A stretch of DNA of 64,000 nucleotides from Miscanthus floridulus (Eukaryota > Streptophyta > Magnoliopsida > Poales > Poaceae): contig NC_089593.1 in the NCBI RefSeq assembly GCF_019320115.1, positions 15,342,789 to 15,406,788 of the forward strand, read 5' to 3'. The notes below the pieces were generated by a model. The model made no database searches and was not told the DNA's origin. It worked only from the letters and a program-made list of their open reading frames with translations. Numbering within the stretch: position 1 is the first letter of the stretch; every line of letters begins with the position of its first letter. The translations under genes and the position numbers were made by a program. This document shows, piece by piece, positions 12,180 to 24,600 of this stretch.

Positions 12180-13140
12180 AATTACATTTTAAAAATTCAA
12201 ATTTCAAATCTGAGAAATTCAAATATAGTTTTCCTTGACAAGATGATTTCAAATAAAAAAGTTGACAACTACAAAGTTGCATAACTTTTCGAGATCTACA
12301 ACTTTTGTTTTGGATGTTTCTCCATTTGAGGTCATTTTAAAAATTCAAATTTAAAATTTAAGAAATTCAAACATAATTTTCCTTGATAAAATGATTTCAA
12401 GTCAAAAAGTTATCAACTATAATGTTGTGTAACTTTTCGAGATCTACAACTTTTGTTTTGGTCATTTTTTCATCTGACAAAGTGTTAGTGCACATTGTTC
12501 ACAAATTTACATCTCTCTCTTATAGCCACTACCACTTTGTCGGACGAAGAAATGACAAAAAATAAAAGTTGTAGATCTTGATTAGTTCTACAACTTTTAT
12601 GTTTATGAATTTCGCAGCTGAATTCATTCACTTCTTTAAAATGCTATTTGAAGTTGCCATTTGTTGAGAATCAAATTTTAAATTGATAAAACAAATTGAC
12701 ATGAAAAGATGACCAAAATGAAAGCCGTAAGAACACAATAAATTGATAGAGCATGAATTTAGAAAATTTTAGGAAAAATCATCAAATTTGAAGTTAGTAT
12801 CACGGAGAAAGACTAGTTAGAAGTTTTAGTCAGAGATTAAAAAGAGAAATCAAACTTCTTTAAAAAATTAATTTCAAACATAATTTTGAAATAGTAGATG
12901 TTTCCAAATGAAAAAGATATCAACTACAAAGTTGCATAACTTTTCAAGATCTGCAACTTTCATATTGATTGTTTCTTCATTTGAGGTCATTTTAGAAATT
13001 CAAATTTCAAATTTGAGAAATTCAAACATAGTTTTCCTTGACAAGATGACTTCAAATGAAAAAGTTATCAACTACAAAGTTGTTTAACTTTTCGAGATCT
13101 ACAACTTTTATTTTAGATATTTCTTCATCTAAGGTCGTTT
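12180..13140. repeat. AT-rich repeat words shared with first CACTA element
   Basis: Units of the form 'aaagttgcataacttttcgagatctacaacttttgttttgg' recur near 12270, 12420, 12555, 12930 and 13075, interleaved with 'tttgagaaattcaaa' words. They are imperfect inverted repeats like those at 5.6-6.2 kb. No coding frame is supported. Confidence 0.65.
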
Positions 13141-14317
13141 ATGAGACGCATGCGACATCGAAAACAATAATAAAGATCTTAGAGAACATTAGAATAAATA
13201 TTTAGGGTACATATACGATAACAAAGACCTAATAATAAAATTACATTTACGATAACAAAGACTTTTCTATGAGTAGGTTAATGTTACAATCAAAGTGTAC
13301 CAACATATTATAAAATAACCAACTTAAAAACATTCTTCTAGCATTAAAGTAGGGTCAAATAGGTGCCAGAGGTGGATGACGAACTACTCCTATTTGGAGA
13401 CGAAGGGGGTGGTTGTGCGAGCTCCGATGAACCCATGCCTCTCAGAAGACAGTACATTCATGCCTTGGATGGATCCATCAATCTGCGGATAGCCTATTCA
13501 TGCCTTGCATGGATAGACAATCCATAGGCAGAGTACACCACATTTGATGGATCCATCAACGTAGCAGACAGCCCATGCAACAATTATGTTGCACGGGCGT
13601 CACACCCAGCTTCTCCAGGTTTCGACATTGCTCCATCTTCAAAAACATTCTTCTAGTACCTCTTGTGTGCATCATTGCTGACTACGTGCAATAAAATTTG
13701 CATGCGGAGGGCTTTCTCCCACAGAGTGACCATATATGTGGATAGAAAATTGGGCGAACAACAACGGATGAATTGGGATAAAATTGGATGCAACAGAACA
13801 CTGCATGCATGTCGTCCTGGGAGATGAATGGCGCCCAATGGCCGGTTTTATAAGCGTGAGAAGCGGGATGGTAGGTGGGATGAGTGGTGATTAAGCGGCG
13901 TGGTAGGTGGGAGCAGTGGTGGTAGGTGGGAGACTTTTAGTCCCGGTTTGTAACACAAACTAAGATTAAAGGTACACTTTAATTCCGGTTTGTAGTACAA
14001 ACCGGGGCTAAAAGGGTGTTTCTTTTTGTTTATTATAATTACATAATGCCTTGTGTTTTTATTTCTTTGATTTTTTTATTTGCATATGCATTTCAATCCT
14101 ACACGGGTTAAATTTCAATCAATGCAAACATAATTATAATATCTATACAAATAAATCTTATGAACATAATTAACTTCCATACAAACATAAATAAAATATC
14201 CATATAAATAAACCAAATTAAACATAACCATTCGAATAAACCTAATTAAATATAACCGTACGAATAAACCTAACCAACACGTGGATCTTAACCTGCTGTA
14301 ACCCCAGCCTATCTTCA

Positions 14318-15240
14318 CTACCAGTAGTGTATGTCTCGAATTGTGTAACCACGATCATTGTCTATGTAATGCAAGGCCCGCACTAAAACACTCTCCATTG
14401 CCTCACAACACTGAGGACATGGCATCCCATAGATATAGCCTACTAATAGAATATCGATGGTCTGGTTCTGCCTAAATCTCACACAATACTGGATGTCAAT
14501 TGTCGTCCTCTGGCCCATCGCTTCCACGAAGTCCCAAGCGTACCCCAGTCGCTTAATAGCTTGCGTGAGAATGGGCTACAAGCCACATGTAGCATAGATG
14601 AAATCATAGAGCAAAATCTACAAGCGGACAAACAAAAAATATCAGGAAGTGCTCATATAATAATAAGAATAAATAAACTTTACTCTTATATCATATACGA
14701 CGTACCACATCCATTTGGTTGAATGTCGCATGCCTCTCGCTTACTCGCAGCACATCCATACTATGCTGACGTAAAGCATCTATCTTCGAGGACGAGAAAT
14801 CAAGCATCCATCTGGGCGCCTAACTATCGTTCAGTCTGCATGATGTCCAGGCGGACCTCATTATTGTACCTAATGGGGATATCAAAGGCGAGACTGCATA
14901 TCCATAACTCGTCTCCTTCATCATTCACGACCTCACTTGTGGTCATCTCAAAGATGTCCCACACCCCGAGCAACCATAGTCCTGCTTTCAACCACTTGAC
15001 CAGTTTTATAGTCTATGACATATGCAACAATCATGTTATGAGTGAATGTATATATGCAAAAAATATATTAGCACGTAAAACTAAAAATATTTTATACTAT
15101 TGATGGGTCTGGGTGACGTGGAACGGCCCTATCTGGCGATGGCGCGAATGGAAGATCTTCAGGATGGAAACCTGGTTCATGTGGCTGGGGAAATCCGCCA
15201 CTATTCATCGTAACTAAAAAATCGAAAAAACATCCCAATA
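14318..15240 (-). pseudogene. Degenerate coding fragment inside CACTA element, unknown protein
   Basis: The minus strand carries short protein-like pieces that switch frame. MIVAYVIDYKTGQVVESRT (near 15030) runs into VWDIFEMTTSEVVNDEGDEL in another frame. Next come LAFDIPIRYNNEVRLD (near 14880) and an ending near 14330 with YGMPCPQCCEAMESVL and HYIDNDRGYTIRDIHYW. Composition and the conserved phase of the pieces suggest a decayed element-encoded protein. I do not recognise the family. A plus-strand 126-codon frame at 14723-15103 is its antisense shadow. Confidence 0.35.
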
Positions 15241-16126
15241 AGTATAGAACCCCATATAAATATACTATACAACAATATATATTAGAGAAACATATAAAAA
15301 AATAAATCATCAATATTATATATATATATATGCATGCCAAGTAAACTTCAACATTTTGCACATATTTTTTTAACAATTATTAACTCTCATCAAGAAATAA
15401 TGTTTCTAACAAAGATCTAGAAAACTATAAATGTTTAAGGTTACGTAGAAATAATGTATAAATAAAAATAAAATCTACCATTATTATGTTTATTACTAAA
15501 TCATGAAATGATCTACATTATTAACAATAAAAGATTAGAAGATGAAGTTGCTAACCTTTAGAAGATTGAAGATGAAGCCAGCGGCCGAGAGCAAGAACTT
15601 GCTCCCCCAAGCGAGAACATGGATGAACACACGCGCACAAGCAAAGACCAAAGATTTAACCGCCTGTGTCTCGGCCTTGGGGGACAGTGAAAGCGGGTAA
15701 TATAGGTGGGACCTTTAGTCCCAGTTGATGGACCCTACCGGGACTAAAGGATCAACCTATAGTCCTGGTTGAAGCCAAAACCCGGCATAAAAGGCCAGCG
15801 GGACCTTTGGTCCTAGTTGGTGGTTCCAACCGAGATTGAGATGCGACCTTTAGTCCTGGTTTTTACCATAGACTGGGATTAAAGGTTCCTGCTGCACTAT
15901 TCATTGGGTGGGGGATTCTAGTCCCGGTTGATGGTTTCAACCTGGACTAAATCTTCTATTACTCCCGGACCAAATTCTGGCCGGGACTAAAGCCAAAAAT
16001 TAAAAGTCGGTTCTCTACTAGTGTCACGAGGCTGGGGGGTCCTCGAATGACATAACTTGCTGCTAGGAACAGCTAAAGACCGTTGCATCTGTTGTAGCAG
16101 TCTCGAACATCACCCTTGTATACAAA

Positions 16127-16264
16127 GGCCCTGTTCGGCTTACCCTGTATTCGGCTTGTTCGACTTCTTTTTTCTACCGGAACAGTGTTTTTCTCTCACA
16201 ACAATTCAGTCGGAACGGTATTTTCAGCTAATTTCAGTCAAGTTTCAGACCCGCGAACGGGGCC
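16127..16264. mobile_element. MITE, GGCCCTGTTCG / CGAACGGGGCC ends
   Basis: A 138-bp element with imperfect terminal inverted repeats ggccctgttcg (16127) and cgaacggggcc (ending 16264), and an interior 'tttttctctcacaacaattcag' motif common in grass MITEs. The target duplication is unclear. Confidence 0.6.
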
Positions 16265-17833
16265 AAACTGCTTTCCATGGATCGGGGATGGAAAGCCTAG
16301 AATTGTGTGTTGCGACCAGATTACCTTGTGGATTCAGCACGACTTGGGGGGCGTAGAGTAGCTAGCTAGAGAGCTAGTACCTTGGACCATCGCAGAACCA
16401 TCGATAGGTTTGTTTGGTCAAGCTTGAGAAAGATTGAGGCGTGAGATACTTCGTACTACATACCGACAGGTTGTATGAGCTCTATCCTCGCTCTTGAGTG
16501 GGTAAAACATGTATGGACTCCTCTACAGAGTTTAGACTATGACGATTACTATTCGAATATTGCGCCCTCGTTCATGAGCATTTTCTATGACTTCTAGCTT
16601 CATAATAGTGTATGCGACGCAAGAACTCGTGGAAGATCAAGCTTCAACCTTGCTTAGTTGATTATGCTCATTCAACCATGCTATACTTTAGATGATAGAA
16701 AACCTTTATGCCTTTATGCGACATTCAAATTTTATCCCTTGCTAAAGCCATACCACATGGCCATTGCACTTATTTTTGGATAAGACCTGTTGAGTATTAC
16801 CTTCTTATACTCAAGGTGTTATTCTAATATAAGTTGTTTTGCAAGTCATCAGCATGCCCCTATATCTACGACTACTTCTATGCCCCCGATTCCTTGGTGA
16901 GCTAAGATTATTAGTTAGATGGCCCATCTTGTTAGTTGTAGCCTGAAACTCCATTTTTGTATTTAATAAATCGGATTTGCTAAACAACATCCGGTTGTTT
17001 TAGCGGCCGTGGACGTGCGATTTTCTAGCCGCAGGATCTGACTCTCTCCGCTGTCCGATATGACTTGCTCTTTCTGGGCAAGGGTGCGCCTCTGCGAGCC
17101 TGCTGGCTGCTGCTGCATCCTGCATGTGACCGCAGAGAGAGAGAGAGGGTGGTGGCCGCGCATGGAGGCTCTGGACCGGCGCACGGGACCCTAGGTCTGC
17201 TCCCATCAATCATCTTTATAATTTGTATTTTTTTCTGAAATTTTTTAGAACAATTTGATGACATTTGTGAATAATTTAACGTATATTTATCTGATGTCTG
17301 GAATCCATAGAAATAATTTATATATTTTTTAAAAAAAATTAGCATATATTTGTGTTATTCCTAAATTACATCACTATGTCCAATAAATTACACCGAAGAA
17401 GTTATTGTAAATATAGTAATAGAGTGATGTAAATATAACTATAAGATAGTGTAAGTGCATTGACAAAAATCTAATTATTGGGAGAGGCTAAAACAACCCT
17501 TGTTGGCTAGACGTTTGGCTTGCCCTTCATGTTTCACTCAAACAAAAAAAAGTATGGCATGGCTGGCTGGTGGTTTATGAACTATGTATGTTTGTCTGTT
17601 TGATGACAAACTTCTGATGTTGATCTTAGATGATGTCAACTCATGTGATGTTAACTGATGTATCGTTGAATCTACGCTGTAAGACTTAAAACTTATGTTT
17701 TTATGAGAAGTGAACTTGTGTGAACTATATGTGCACCTATGTGACATGATCCCAGATGAACGCTTGCTGGTAGCTAGATAGTTAGCATCGATCAGTGGTG
17801 CTACCAGGGGACGACGTACTGGGTTAGCTAGAT
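16265..17833. other. Intergenic, no gene recognised
   Basis: Mixed-composition sequence. A short (ga)n run lies at 17134-17147. Small frames on the minus strand at 16.96-17.35 kb overlap each other in three frames and show no domain. I see nothing to annotate. Confidence 0.5.
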
Positions 17834-17836
17834 TAA

Positions 17837-18024
17837 ACCCCTGTTTGGTTCGCCTAGTAGCTACTAAATTTAGTAGATTTTAGTCACTTTAATTTTTTAA
17901 CCAAACGCTATGACTAAAAGTTACTAAAAGGGCTTTAGTCCTCTCTAGTAACTCTGGAGTTACTAAAAGTGACTAAACCGTTTAGTAGCTACTAAAGTTT
18001 AGTAGCTCGAACTAAACACCCCCC
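17837..18024. mobile_element. Tourist-like MITE
   Basis: A 188-bp element flanked by TAA on both sides (17834-17836 and 18025-18027), the target preference of PIF/Harbinger elements. The ends accCCTGTTTGGTTCG and CGAACTAAACAccccc are inverted repeats. The interior carries many tttagtagctacta words that can fold on themselves. Confidence 0.75.
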
Positions 18025-18117
18025 TAAGTTGAGTGTGGGTCAACGGTGATAGCTTAATTTAGTCCGATATACAATTGGAGGGTCATCACAAAAAATACGT
18101 AATTCTGAAATAGGCAT

Positions 18118-19798
18118 ATGGTAGATTGAGTTATGCTTTTTCAATTAGTTTTCTTATATATAATGCTGATGATACTTTGTTGATACTGCCAGGAGATGCA
18201 AGAGTGCTCTTTAACCTTAGGGGTTTGCTTAGGCCCTTCTCAGATTCTACTGGGCTCCATGTGAATTTTAACAAATCTTTCCTTGTGCCAGTTAGCATGG
18301 ACAATAACAGAGCTTCTCACCTAGCCAACACCTTTGGTTGTCAGGTCGGCAGTATGCCATTTACCTACCTTGGTCTTCCTCTGGGAACAACCAAACCTTC
18401 TCTGCTTGAATTTACTCCAATAATATCCAAAATTGAAAGAAGACTGTCTGGCATCAGTAAATATTTTTCTTATCATGTAAGGCTGACCTTGGTCAATTCT
18501 GTGTTCTCTGCTCTCCCAACCTTCTTCATGTGCAGCCTCAAACTTCCACCTCAAGTTATCAAGCAGAAAGATGTTTTCAGAAAACATTGCTTATGGAGTA
18601 AAGGTGACATCAATAGGAAGGGCTCATGCCTAGCTGCTTGGGAAACAGCTTGTAAGCCAAAGGTTCAGGGAGGACTAGGCACAATTGACATCCAAAAGCA
18701 GAATGATGTCCTCCTGATGAAATTTCTAGATAAATTTTATAACTGTGCAGATGTCCCCTAGGTGAAGTTGACATGGTCCATATTTTACTCCAATGCACAA
18801 ACTCCCCCTCAAGCAAGATGTCCTGTTGGTTCTTTTTGGTGGAAGGATGTATTGAAACTCTTTGGAAAATTCCAAGAATTGGCAATCTGCTCCCCTAATA
18901 AAGGTAACACAATCCTTTTCTGGTCAGATTCCTGGACTGATCAGCCCCTCAAGGATAAATTTCCCCAGCTGTTCTCTTTTACAAAGAAGCCCAAATGCTC
19001 AATTAGATTCCTTTTGGATCACAATGTTGATAGAACACTCACCCTGCCCCTGTCTAGTATAGCTGCTGATCAACTACAGGCTGTTGACACCCTCCTGATT
19101 GAAAGAGACTGGGATAATGAGATGCATGATATATGGAACTACTCAAGGGGTTCTTCGAAATTCAGTAGCAAAAAGGCCTACAATATCCTAATAGGTTTCA
19201 CTGCAGCTTCCCCTCTTTTTCAAATGGCTTTGGGGCTCGAGCAATCCGGGGAAACATAAATTTTTCTTCTGGCTTCTGCTAAGGGATAGATTGAACACAA
19301 GAAATATTTTGAGAAGAAAGAATATGGATCTGGATGATCACAATTGTGTGCTTTGCAACTCAGGAATGAAGAAACTATCTTCCATCTTTTCTTTGAGTGC
19401 TCTTTCAGTAATAACTGCTGGTCAACTATACCAATAACCTGGAACTTGAACCTCACACCCCTTGATATGATACTACAAGCCAGAGCTGATTTTGATAGTG
19501 TTATTTTTAGAGAAATCTTCATAACATGTTGCTGGGTGATCTGGTGTACAAGAAATGGTGTCATCTTTGATAATGGTAGAGCTGATGTCAATGAATGGAA
19601 GAGACACTTCAAGAATGAACTTGGATTGGCTTGTACCAAGGCCAAGCCTGCAAGACAAGCATCACTTAGCTCTCGGAGAGATAGCTATCTGTAATAGGAA
19701 AGTTTTTTTCTTTTGGGCCTGGTTGCCTTGTACTCTCCTTTTTGTTTTAGCCTTCTGTACGTAACATTCTTTCATTTAAGTGAAAAGGAAAAAAAAAA
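18118..19798 (+). mobile_element. L1-type LINE fragment, 5'-truncated
   Basis: The C-terminal half of a LINE reverse transcriptase plus a zf-RVT-like region is followed by a short 3' UTR and an A-rich tail (19786-19798). The RT is seen from just before its catalytic motif: NADDTLLIL at about 18169. It continues with TGLHVNFNKSFLVPV, the PFTYLGLPLG motif, and LTLVNSVFSALPTFFMC, in the order known for plant non-LTR elements. Breaks are a stop at 18759, a stop at 19256 and a frame change before 19344. The 5' two thirds (endonuclease and most of RT) are missing, as expected for incomplete target-primed insertion. No target duplication was found. Confidence 0.85.
18126..19694 (+). pseudogene. LINE reverse transcriptase / zf-RVT remnant
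   Basis: Three successive frames (18126-18761, 18762-19259 and 19344-19694) read as one decayed protein. After the RT thumb comes GSFWWKDVLKLFGKFQ, then GNTILFWSDSW. The zf-RVT (PF13966-like) part has SSKKAYNIL...FHLFFECSFSNNCW and ends FITCCWVIWCTRNGVIF. The catalytic aspartates are present, but the residue before ADD is N rather than the usual Y. The gene is inactive because of its stops and truncation. Confidence 0.8.
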
Positions 19799-20085
19799 GA
19801 CAGGAGATTTCCCCGCTGATTCGATCAATAATGTGTCACCCGCTGCCACCTCGTTTGCTTTGCTCTTGTCGCCGCCCTGCTTAGTAGTACCATGGATCTG
19901 ATCAGTTCACAACCCAACATGCAACTTAGTACTACCTGCTAGACAGCGATCTTGACCATCAAAACCGATTGTCTATATCGCTACTTTTTTTTTTGAGCAA
20001 TACCTGGTATAGGCAACTTTGCTAGACACTGACCCAATGTCTTATCCCAAAGAGCCCCCCCCACCCATATGCCTGGGGCTAGCTG

Positions 20086-20623
20086 CAGTGGCGGACCCAG
20101 TGGGCAGTCTAGGTAGACCTTGCAGTGGCGGACCCAGTGGGCAGTCTAGGTAGACCCAGGACTACCCACAAATTTGGCCCAAAATTCTATTACTACTCTT
20201 CAGAAAGACCCAAACGCTCTCCTTCCGGCTTTCCCGGTCACTCTCGTCTCAGCCTAGGCCGAAGACACCGCAAATCCACGAGCTCTTCAAAATAATAACG
20301 AGCCTGATCGAACTGGGGACCTCTTGCATCGGGCTGCAGCGCGCTTACCAATCCAACTATGAAAGTTTGTTGGATAGGCAATACCTGCAACCTTATTTAA
20401 TAAGGAAAAACAGGGAAAAATACCCCTTAATTAATCATTCCTTGGTATGCTAAATCATGTCCTAAACGACTTTCTTTACCAGTATGGAGGGAGTATTTAT
20501 GTAAGTTTCTAACCTTTTAAATGTATTATCGTAATTTGGTTAATTTATAGCTATGTTTGCTGAACTTTTTATTTGAATTTTATAGTAGGGCTACCTTGGT
20601 CTCACATCCTGGGTCCGCCACTG
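20086..20623. mobile_element. hAT-type non-autonomous element with 8-bp TSD
   Basis: A 538-bp element with perfect 15-bp terminal inverted repeats CAGTGGCGGACCCAG / CTGGGTCCGCCACTG. It is flanked by exact 8-bp duplications GCTAGCTG (20078-20085 and 20624-20631), the hallmark of hAT insertion. The left end is duplicated in tandem: the cagtggcggacccagtgggc block followed by agtctaggtagacc occurs at 20086 and again near 20123. No transposase is encoded. Confidence 0.92.
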
Positions 20624-20631
20624 GCTAGCTG

Positions 20632-21360
20632 TGCCGTGAGCTGAGCAAAACGCCGGGCCGTGCAAAAGATTAGGGCGTCGGCAGCGTTGGTCACGCGACT
20701 GCATCGGAATGATGGCCGGGCGGTTGGATCTATCTGGTCTCGTCTCTCGTCCAGGACAAGCAGTCAGCAGAGCAGTCTGTCTGTCGTCTCACTCTCGCCA
20801 AGCGCGGAGACTATTTTTTATACTCACGCAGCCGAGCCGCGGCCATGTGATTGCATGCATTGTCGGCAGTGCACGAGCACGGACACAATCGCTCATGAAC
20901 GGCTGAATGGCTCGGACGCTCGGTTGCCTTGCCATGCGCGGTGTTCACGAAGCTAAGCACACGTACCCGACGTACTCCTATGTACTATCTTTGTCTGCTG
21001 TCAGGAAGGTTTAAACTTTAAATCATCGATTAAATCAGTTCAATACTACCAACAAATCAATCAACAAATATCCAATTGATTTTTACGAGAAACTTTTCTG
21101 CATTCAAGTGCTCTTTGATATTACCCTTCTAGCCTTCTAAGAAAGGTTTCGAGTTTGCAAAAGATTAAGGCCTCGTTCGTTGTTTAGTGGGGATTGAGGG
21201 CTGGAAACTGATCATCATTGCTGTTATAAATAGACTTGTCATTCCATCCGAACTGTTCCAGACCTCCTTTCTCCGGTAAACGAAGTGAACTCTCAAACCC
21301 TTAACCTCCTTTTCTTTCTCCATTCTTCTTCTTCTCTTTCTCTTCTCTGTCCCCCCCGCG

Positions 21361-21393
<33 letters not shown>

Positions 21394-21629
21394 TGGGGAG
21401 TTTGTTGATTGGGTGAGCGCTGCAGGCTAGGCGTCATCCAAACAGCCCGTAGTGCTCCGGTGCATCCAACAACGTAACTCTTTGGCTGACCTTATAATTA
21501 CATTGAGATCCCCAGACTAGATATTGGTCAAAACATAGCTTATGAATAGATATACCATTTATACCATAAAAAACATTCGTCTGCTCAACAGTAGGGTTTA
21601 ACCTACTAGGCTGCTGCTACATGGCTACA
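20632..21629. other. Intergenic region downstream of UTP25, with poly-C tract
   Basis: No gene is supported. The segment 21170-21450 begins aaggcctcgttcgtt and ends near ccaaacagcccgt, resembling a worn MITE. It holds a pyrimidine run (21306-21393) finishing in 33 consecutive C (21361-21393). The polyadenylation region of UTP25 should lie just left of 21630 but I see no decisive signal. Confidence 0.5.
21361..21393. repeat. Poly-C homopolymer, 33 bases
   Basis: An uninterrupted run of C following 'cccccccgcg'. Such runs are prone to length errors in sequencing and replication. Confidence 0.9.
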
Positions 21630-24600
21630 TCAGCAGAAGACAAACATGCCCTTGTCCGAGGAAATCAACCTTCGTGCGGAAGATGTCCCAACAATCCGCT
21701 CTAACTGCAAGTTAGCAACAAGTCAGTTCACACGAAGACGAAGGATAACTAACATGCTGGTCGAGATTAACTCATGGAGTCAAGCAATGCATATGAACTA
21801 CTAAAAGATACAGCATAAGAAATTGGATATATATTATATATACAAGAGCTAACAAATAATCAGGAGAGAACTGCATGTGAAACTGTTGAGCATCAACCAA
21901 AACTAGGTGAGACAAACTTTCAAACAGAAGCTCAAAACCCGAAAGCTTGTCATTTTCATCTTGAATCCAAACTTTGTGAAATATGATAGTGTGACCACAA
22001 ACATTAAAATAAATTTGTTCATACTGCTAACTGAACAGCTGAACTGCATGATAGAATGGATCACAAACTCCATGAAATAAATGTTTCTGCAGAGCATGAA
22101 ATTAATAGCAGGACAAGATTACAGTTTCCACGATGGAACCAAACTAAGTGAAATAGTGAACTCGCCTTAAGAAGATCTAGACGAGAGAAAAGAACATTGC
22201 ACTTCCGGATTTCTGATTCGCCTAGCATATTTACAAGCTGAAAGGAAGATACAAACACAAGGGAGATTAACTATCAAAACCTCTTCACCGTAAACCGTGA
22301 GACAAAGCAATGAAATTGCAATTTAGTCAATACCTCCGGATAAAATTCTTTTCTCCCTGGCAATGAATAAATTAGTAAATGCTTTGTTCCCCTGATCTGC
22401 ACGTCAAGAAATAATGATGAATATCCTAGACAATACAGCTAACACAGAAACAACAGGAATCACATAATACAATAAGTAATGCTTCAGACAATTTTACCTT
22501 GTATCGATGGTAGAAGTGAGATCTTTCACTATAAAGCAAGATCTTTTTCTTGCCCTCAAAAAACCAGAGTTTTGAACGAGATATATCCTGTTGAGATGTA
22601 GCCCTGATTTGGGAGCACATCGAGAGAAAAAACCACTTGTCTTAAGACTAAGGAAGATAACGTAAATTGAACAAATAAAATAATCTATAATGAGAAGGAC
22701 GGTCTACTCACTCTCCAATTCGACAAAAGGACGCTTCCTTAGATTTTAAGAAATTGCTTATTCGAATATATTCAAAGTATGAACTCACGAATAGCAGCAA
22801 TCCACCCTGCATTGCACTAGACAATTAGCAAATCTTGCAAGAGATGGTCATTGTAGGAGCATGAACATTATCAATATATTTTTTCTCGAATATGTAGGAG
22901 AGCTGCGTATCGTTTCATTAAGAAGAAGAGTTGCAAAGTACAACACCCACAGCACTCACACACCCCTTAACATTATGAATATTTACAGGAGATGCCAAGC
23001 ATTAAGAACTAAGGCCTTGTTTAAATCCAGGGTATAAAGTTTTGGGGAGTCAAATCAGGTGTCACATGGGAGTGTCACATGGGGTGTTCGAATGCTAATA
23101 AAAAAACAAATTACAGAATCCGTCAGTAATCCGCGAGACGAATTTATTAAGCCTAATTAATCCGTCATTAGCACATGTGTTACTGTAGCACCACATTGTC
23201 AAATCATAGCTAATTAGGCTTAAAAGATTCATCTCGCAAATTAGTCGCAAACTGTGCAATTAGTTATTTTTTTAGTCTATATTTAATACTCTATGCATGT
23301 GTCCAAGCATTCGATGGGATAGGGAGTAAACTTTAGGGGAAGGAACTAAACAAGGCCTAAGTTCCTACAAAATTTCAGAAGTATCAAACACAACTGAACA
23401 TTCGTACACAACAGATATAGAGCATACCTCATCCAAGTCTTGAATCTTTGGATATACCTGTAACACATCATAAATAATAAAAAGGACACATGTATTAAAT
23501 AATATATTGATACACATTTATATCTGGAATAGATCACAAAATGTGGTGAAATAAAAACTCCAGAATTTTCTGCAGCAGCCAAGACACTGTCATGGTGGGG
23601 CACACCAAAAGGCCACATGCCAATAAGCCTCCCTCAGCTTGAGCTAGCCCAGCCGAGTAAGGTAGATATTTGCTTAGAGATTTAGTCAAGTTGATAAGAC
23701 CAGTTAGCTGGTTATCAGATAAGTTTACTGACTAGACTGTCAAGATAGTTCAATTTGCTAGGATGTTTGTAGAATTTGAACTAGCCTAAGTACACTTTGA
23801 AGGATTGTACAAAGTTGCTCAGATTATTTTGTAACTAGTAAATCCTTCATTATAAGAAATATACTATTTGAGCTAACTCCAGTACATTGGCAGATATATA
23901 TCTTATACAAGCATAAAAGAACAGACCTTGTTGCAGAAATAATCAAAGCGCGCATCGTCAGCTTCAGCAATAGAAGATGCATCAAATCGCTCATACACCT
24001 GTTTAGTAATTGCACATTGAAAAGGATTAGAATAGTTAATAACTGTTTTGGTAAATAAGATGCATGAACTTTAGTACTGAGGAGGATTCTGTATCCATGG
24101 CATTAAGACTTTGTTTACACAAATATATCTATGAGTAATATTTAAGTTTTATTCACTATATATGCAACAATGTGGCAGAATCAGAATGGATAAGAGCATT
24201 CACCTGCCGCAAGTCAAGTTGTATTTTGGGAAGAACACCTGCATACTCGGTCACCATTTTAATCTAGTAGAAGTTGTAAAACTATTAGTTCATCAATACA
24301 TGTACCCCCTTAAAGGGCGGAAACAAACAGCTAAGTCAGTGATTTCAATCACAGCATACCTTTCCTTCATAATTTAAGCATAATCCGTTAAATAAAGCAT
24401 TAATCTCTGCATAACATGGAAAACAATTGAAATTTGAAATGCACATAGGTATATGAACAAACAAATGGACAACTATGTAATAGATGCAAAAGAAGCTTGC
24501 ATAGCACCATTAAATTATCATTTATCAACCTCATAACTAATCAAGGTCTCACGGTTCCTGTGCATAACAACTAGTCACCTTGAGCACCAGGTTCTACGTT

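Larger units (their letters stand above)
11682..16023. mobile_element. Second CACTA-type element ('tagtcccggtt' family), non-autonomous
   Basis: The left end reads CACTAGTG at 11682. The right end is ...CTACTAGTG at 16023, whose complement is CACTAGTAGAGAACCG. Both ends are followed inward by repeated subterminal words: tttagtcccgg, accgggacta and ggactaaagg, at 11.73-11.95 kb, 13.93-14.01 kb and 15.71-15.99 kb. These are typical of a widespread grass CACTA family. The flanking trinucleotides are TGA (left) and TCA (right), so the 3-bp target duplication is not exact. The interior is AT-rich with degenerate coding fragments only. Confidence 0.75.
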
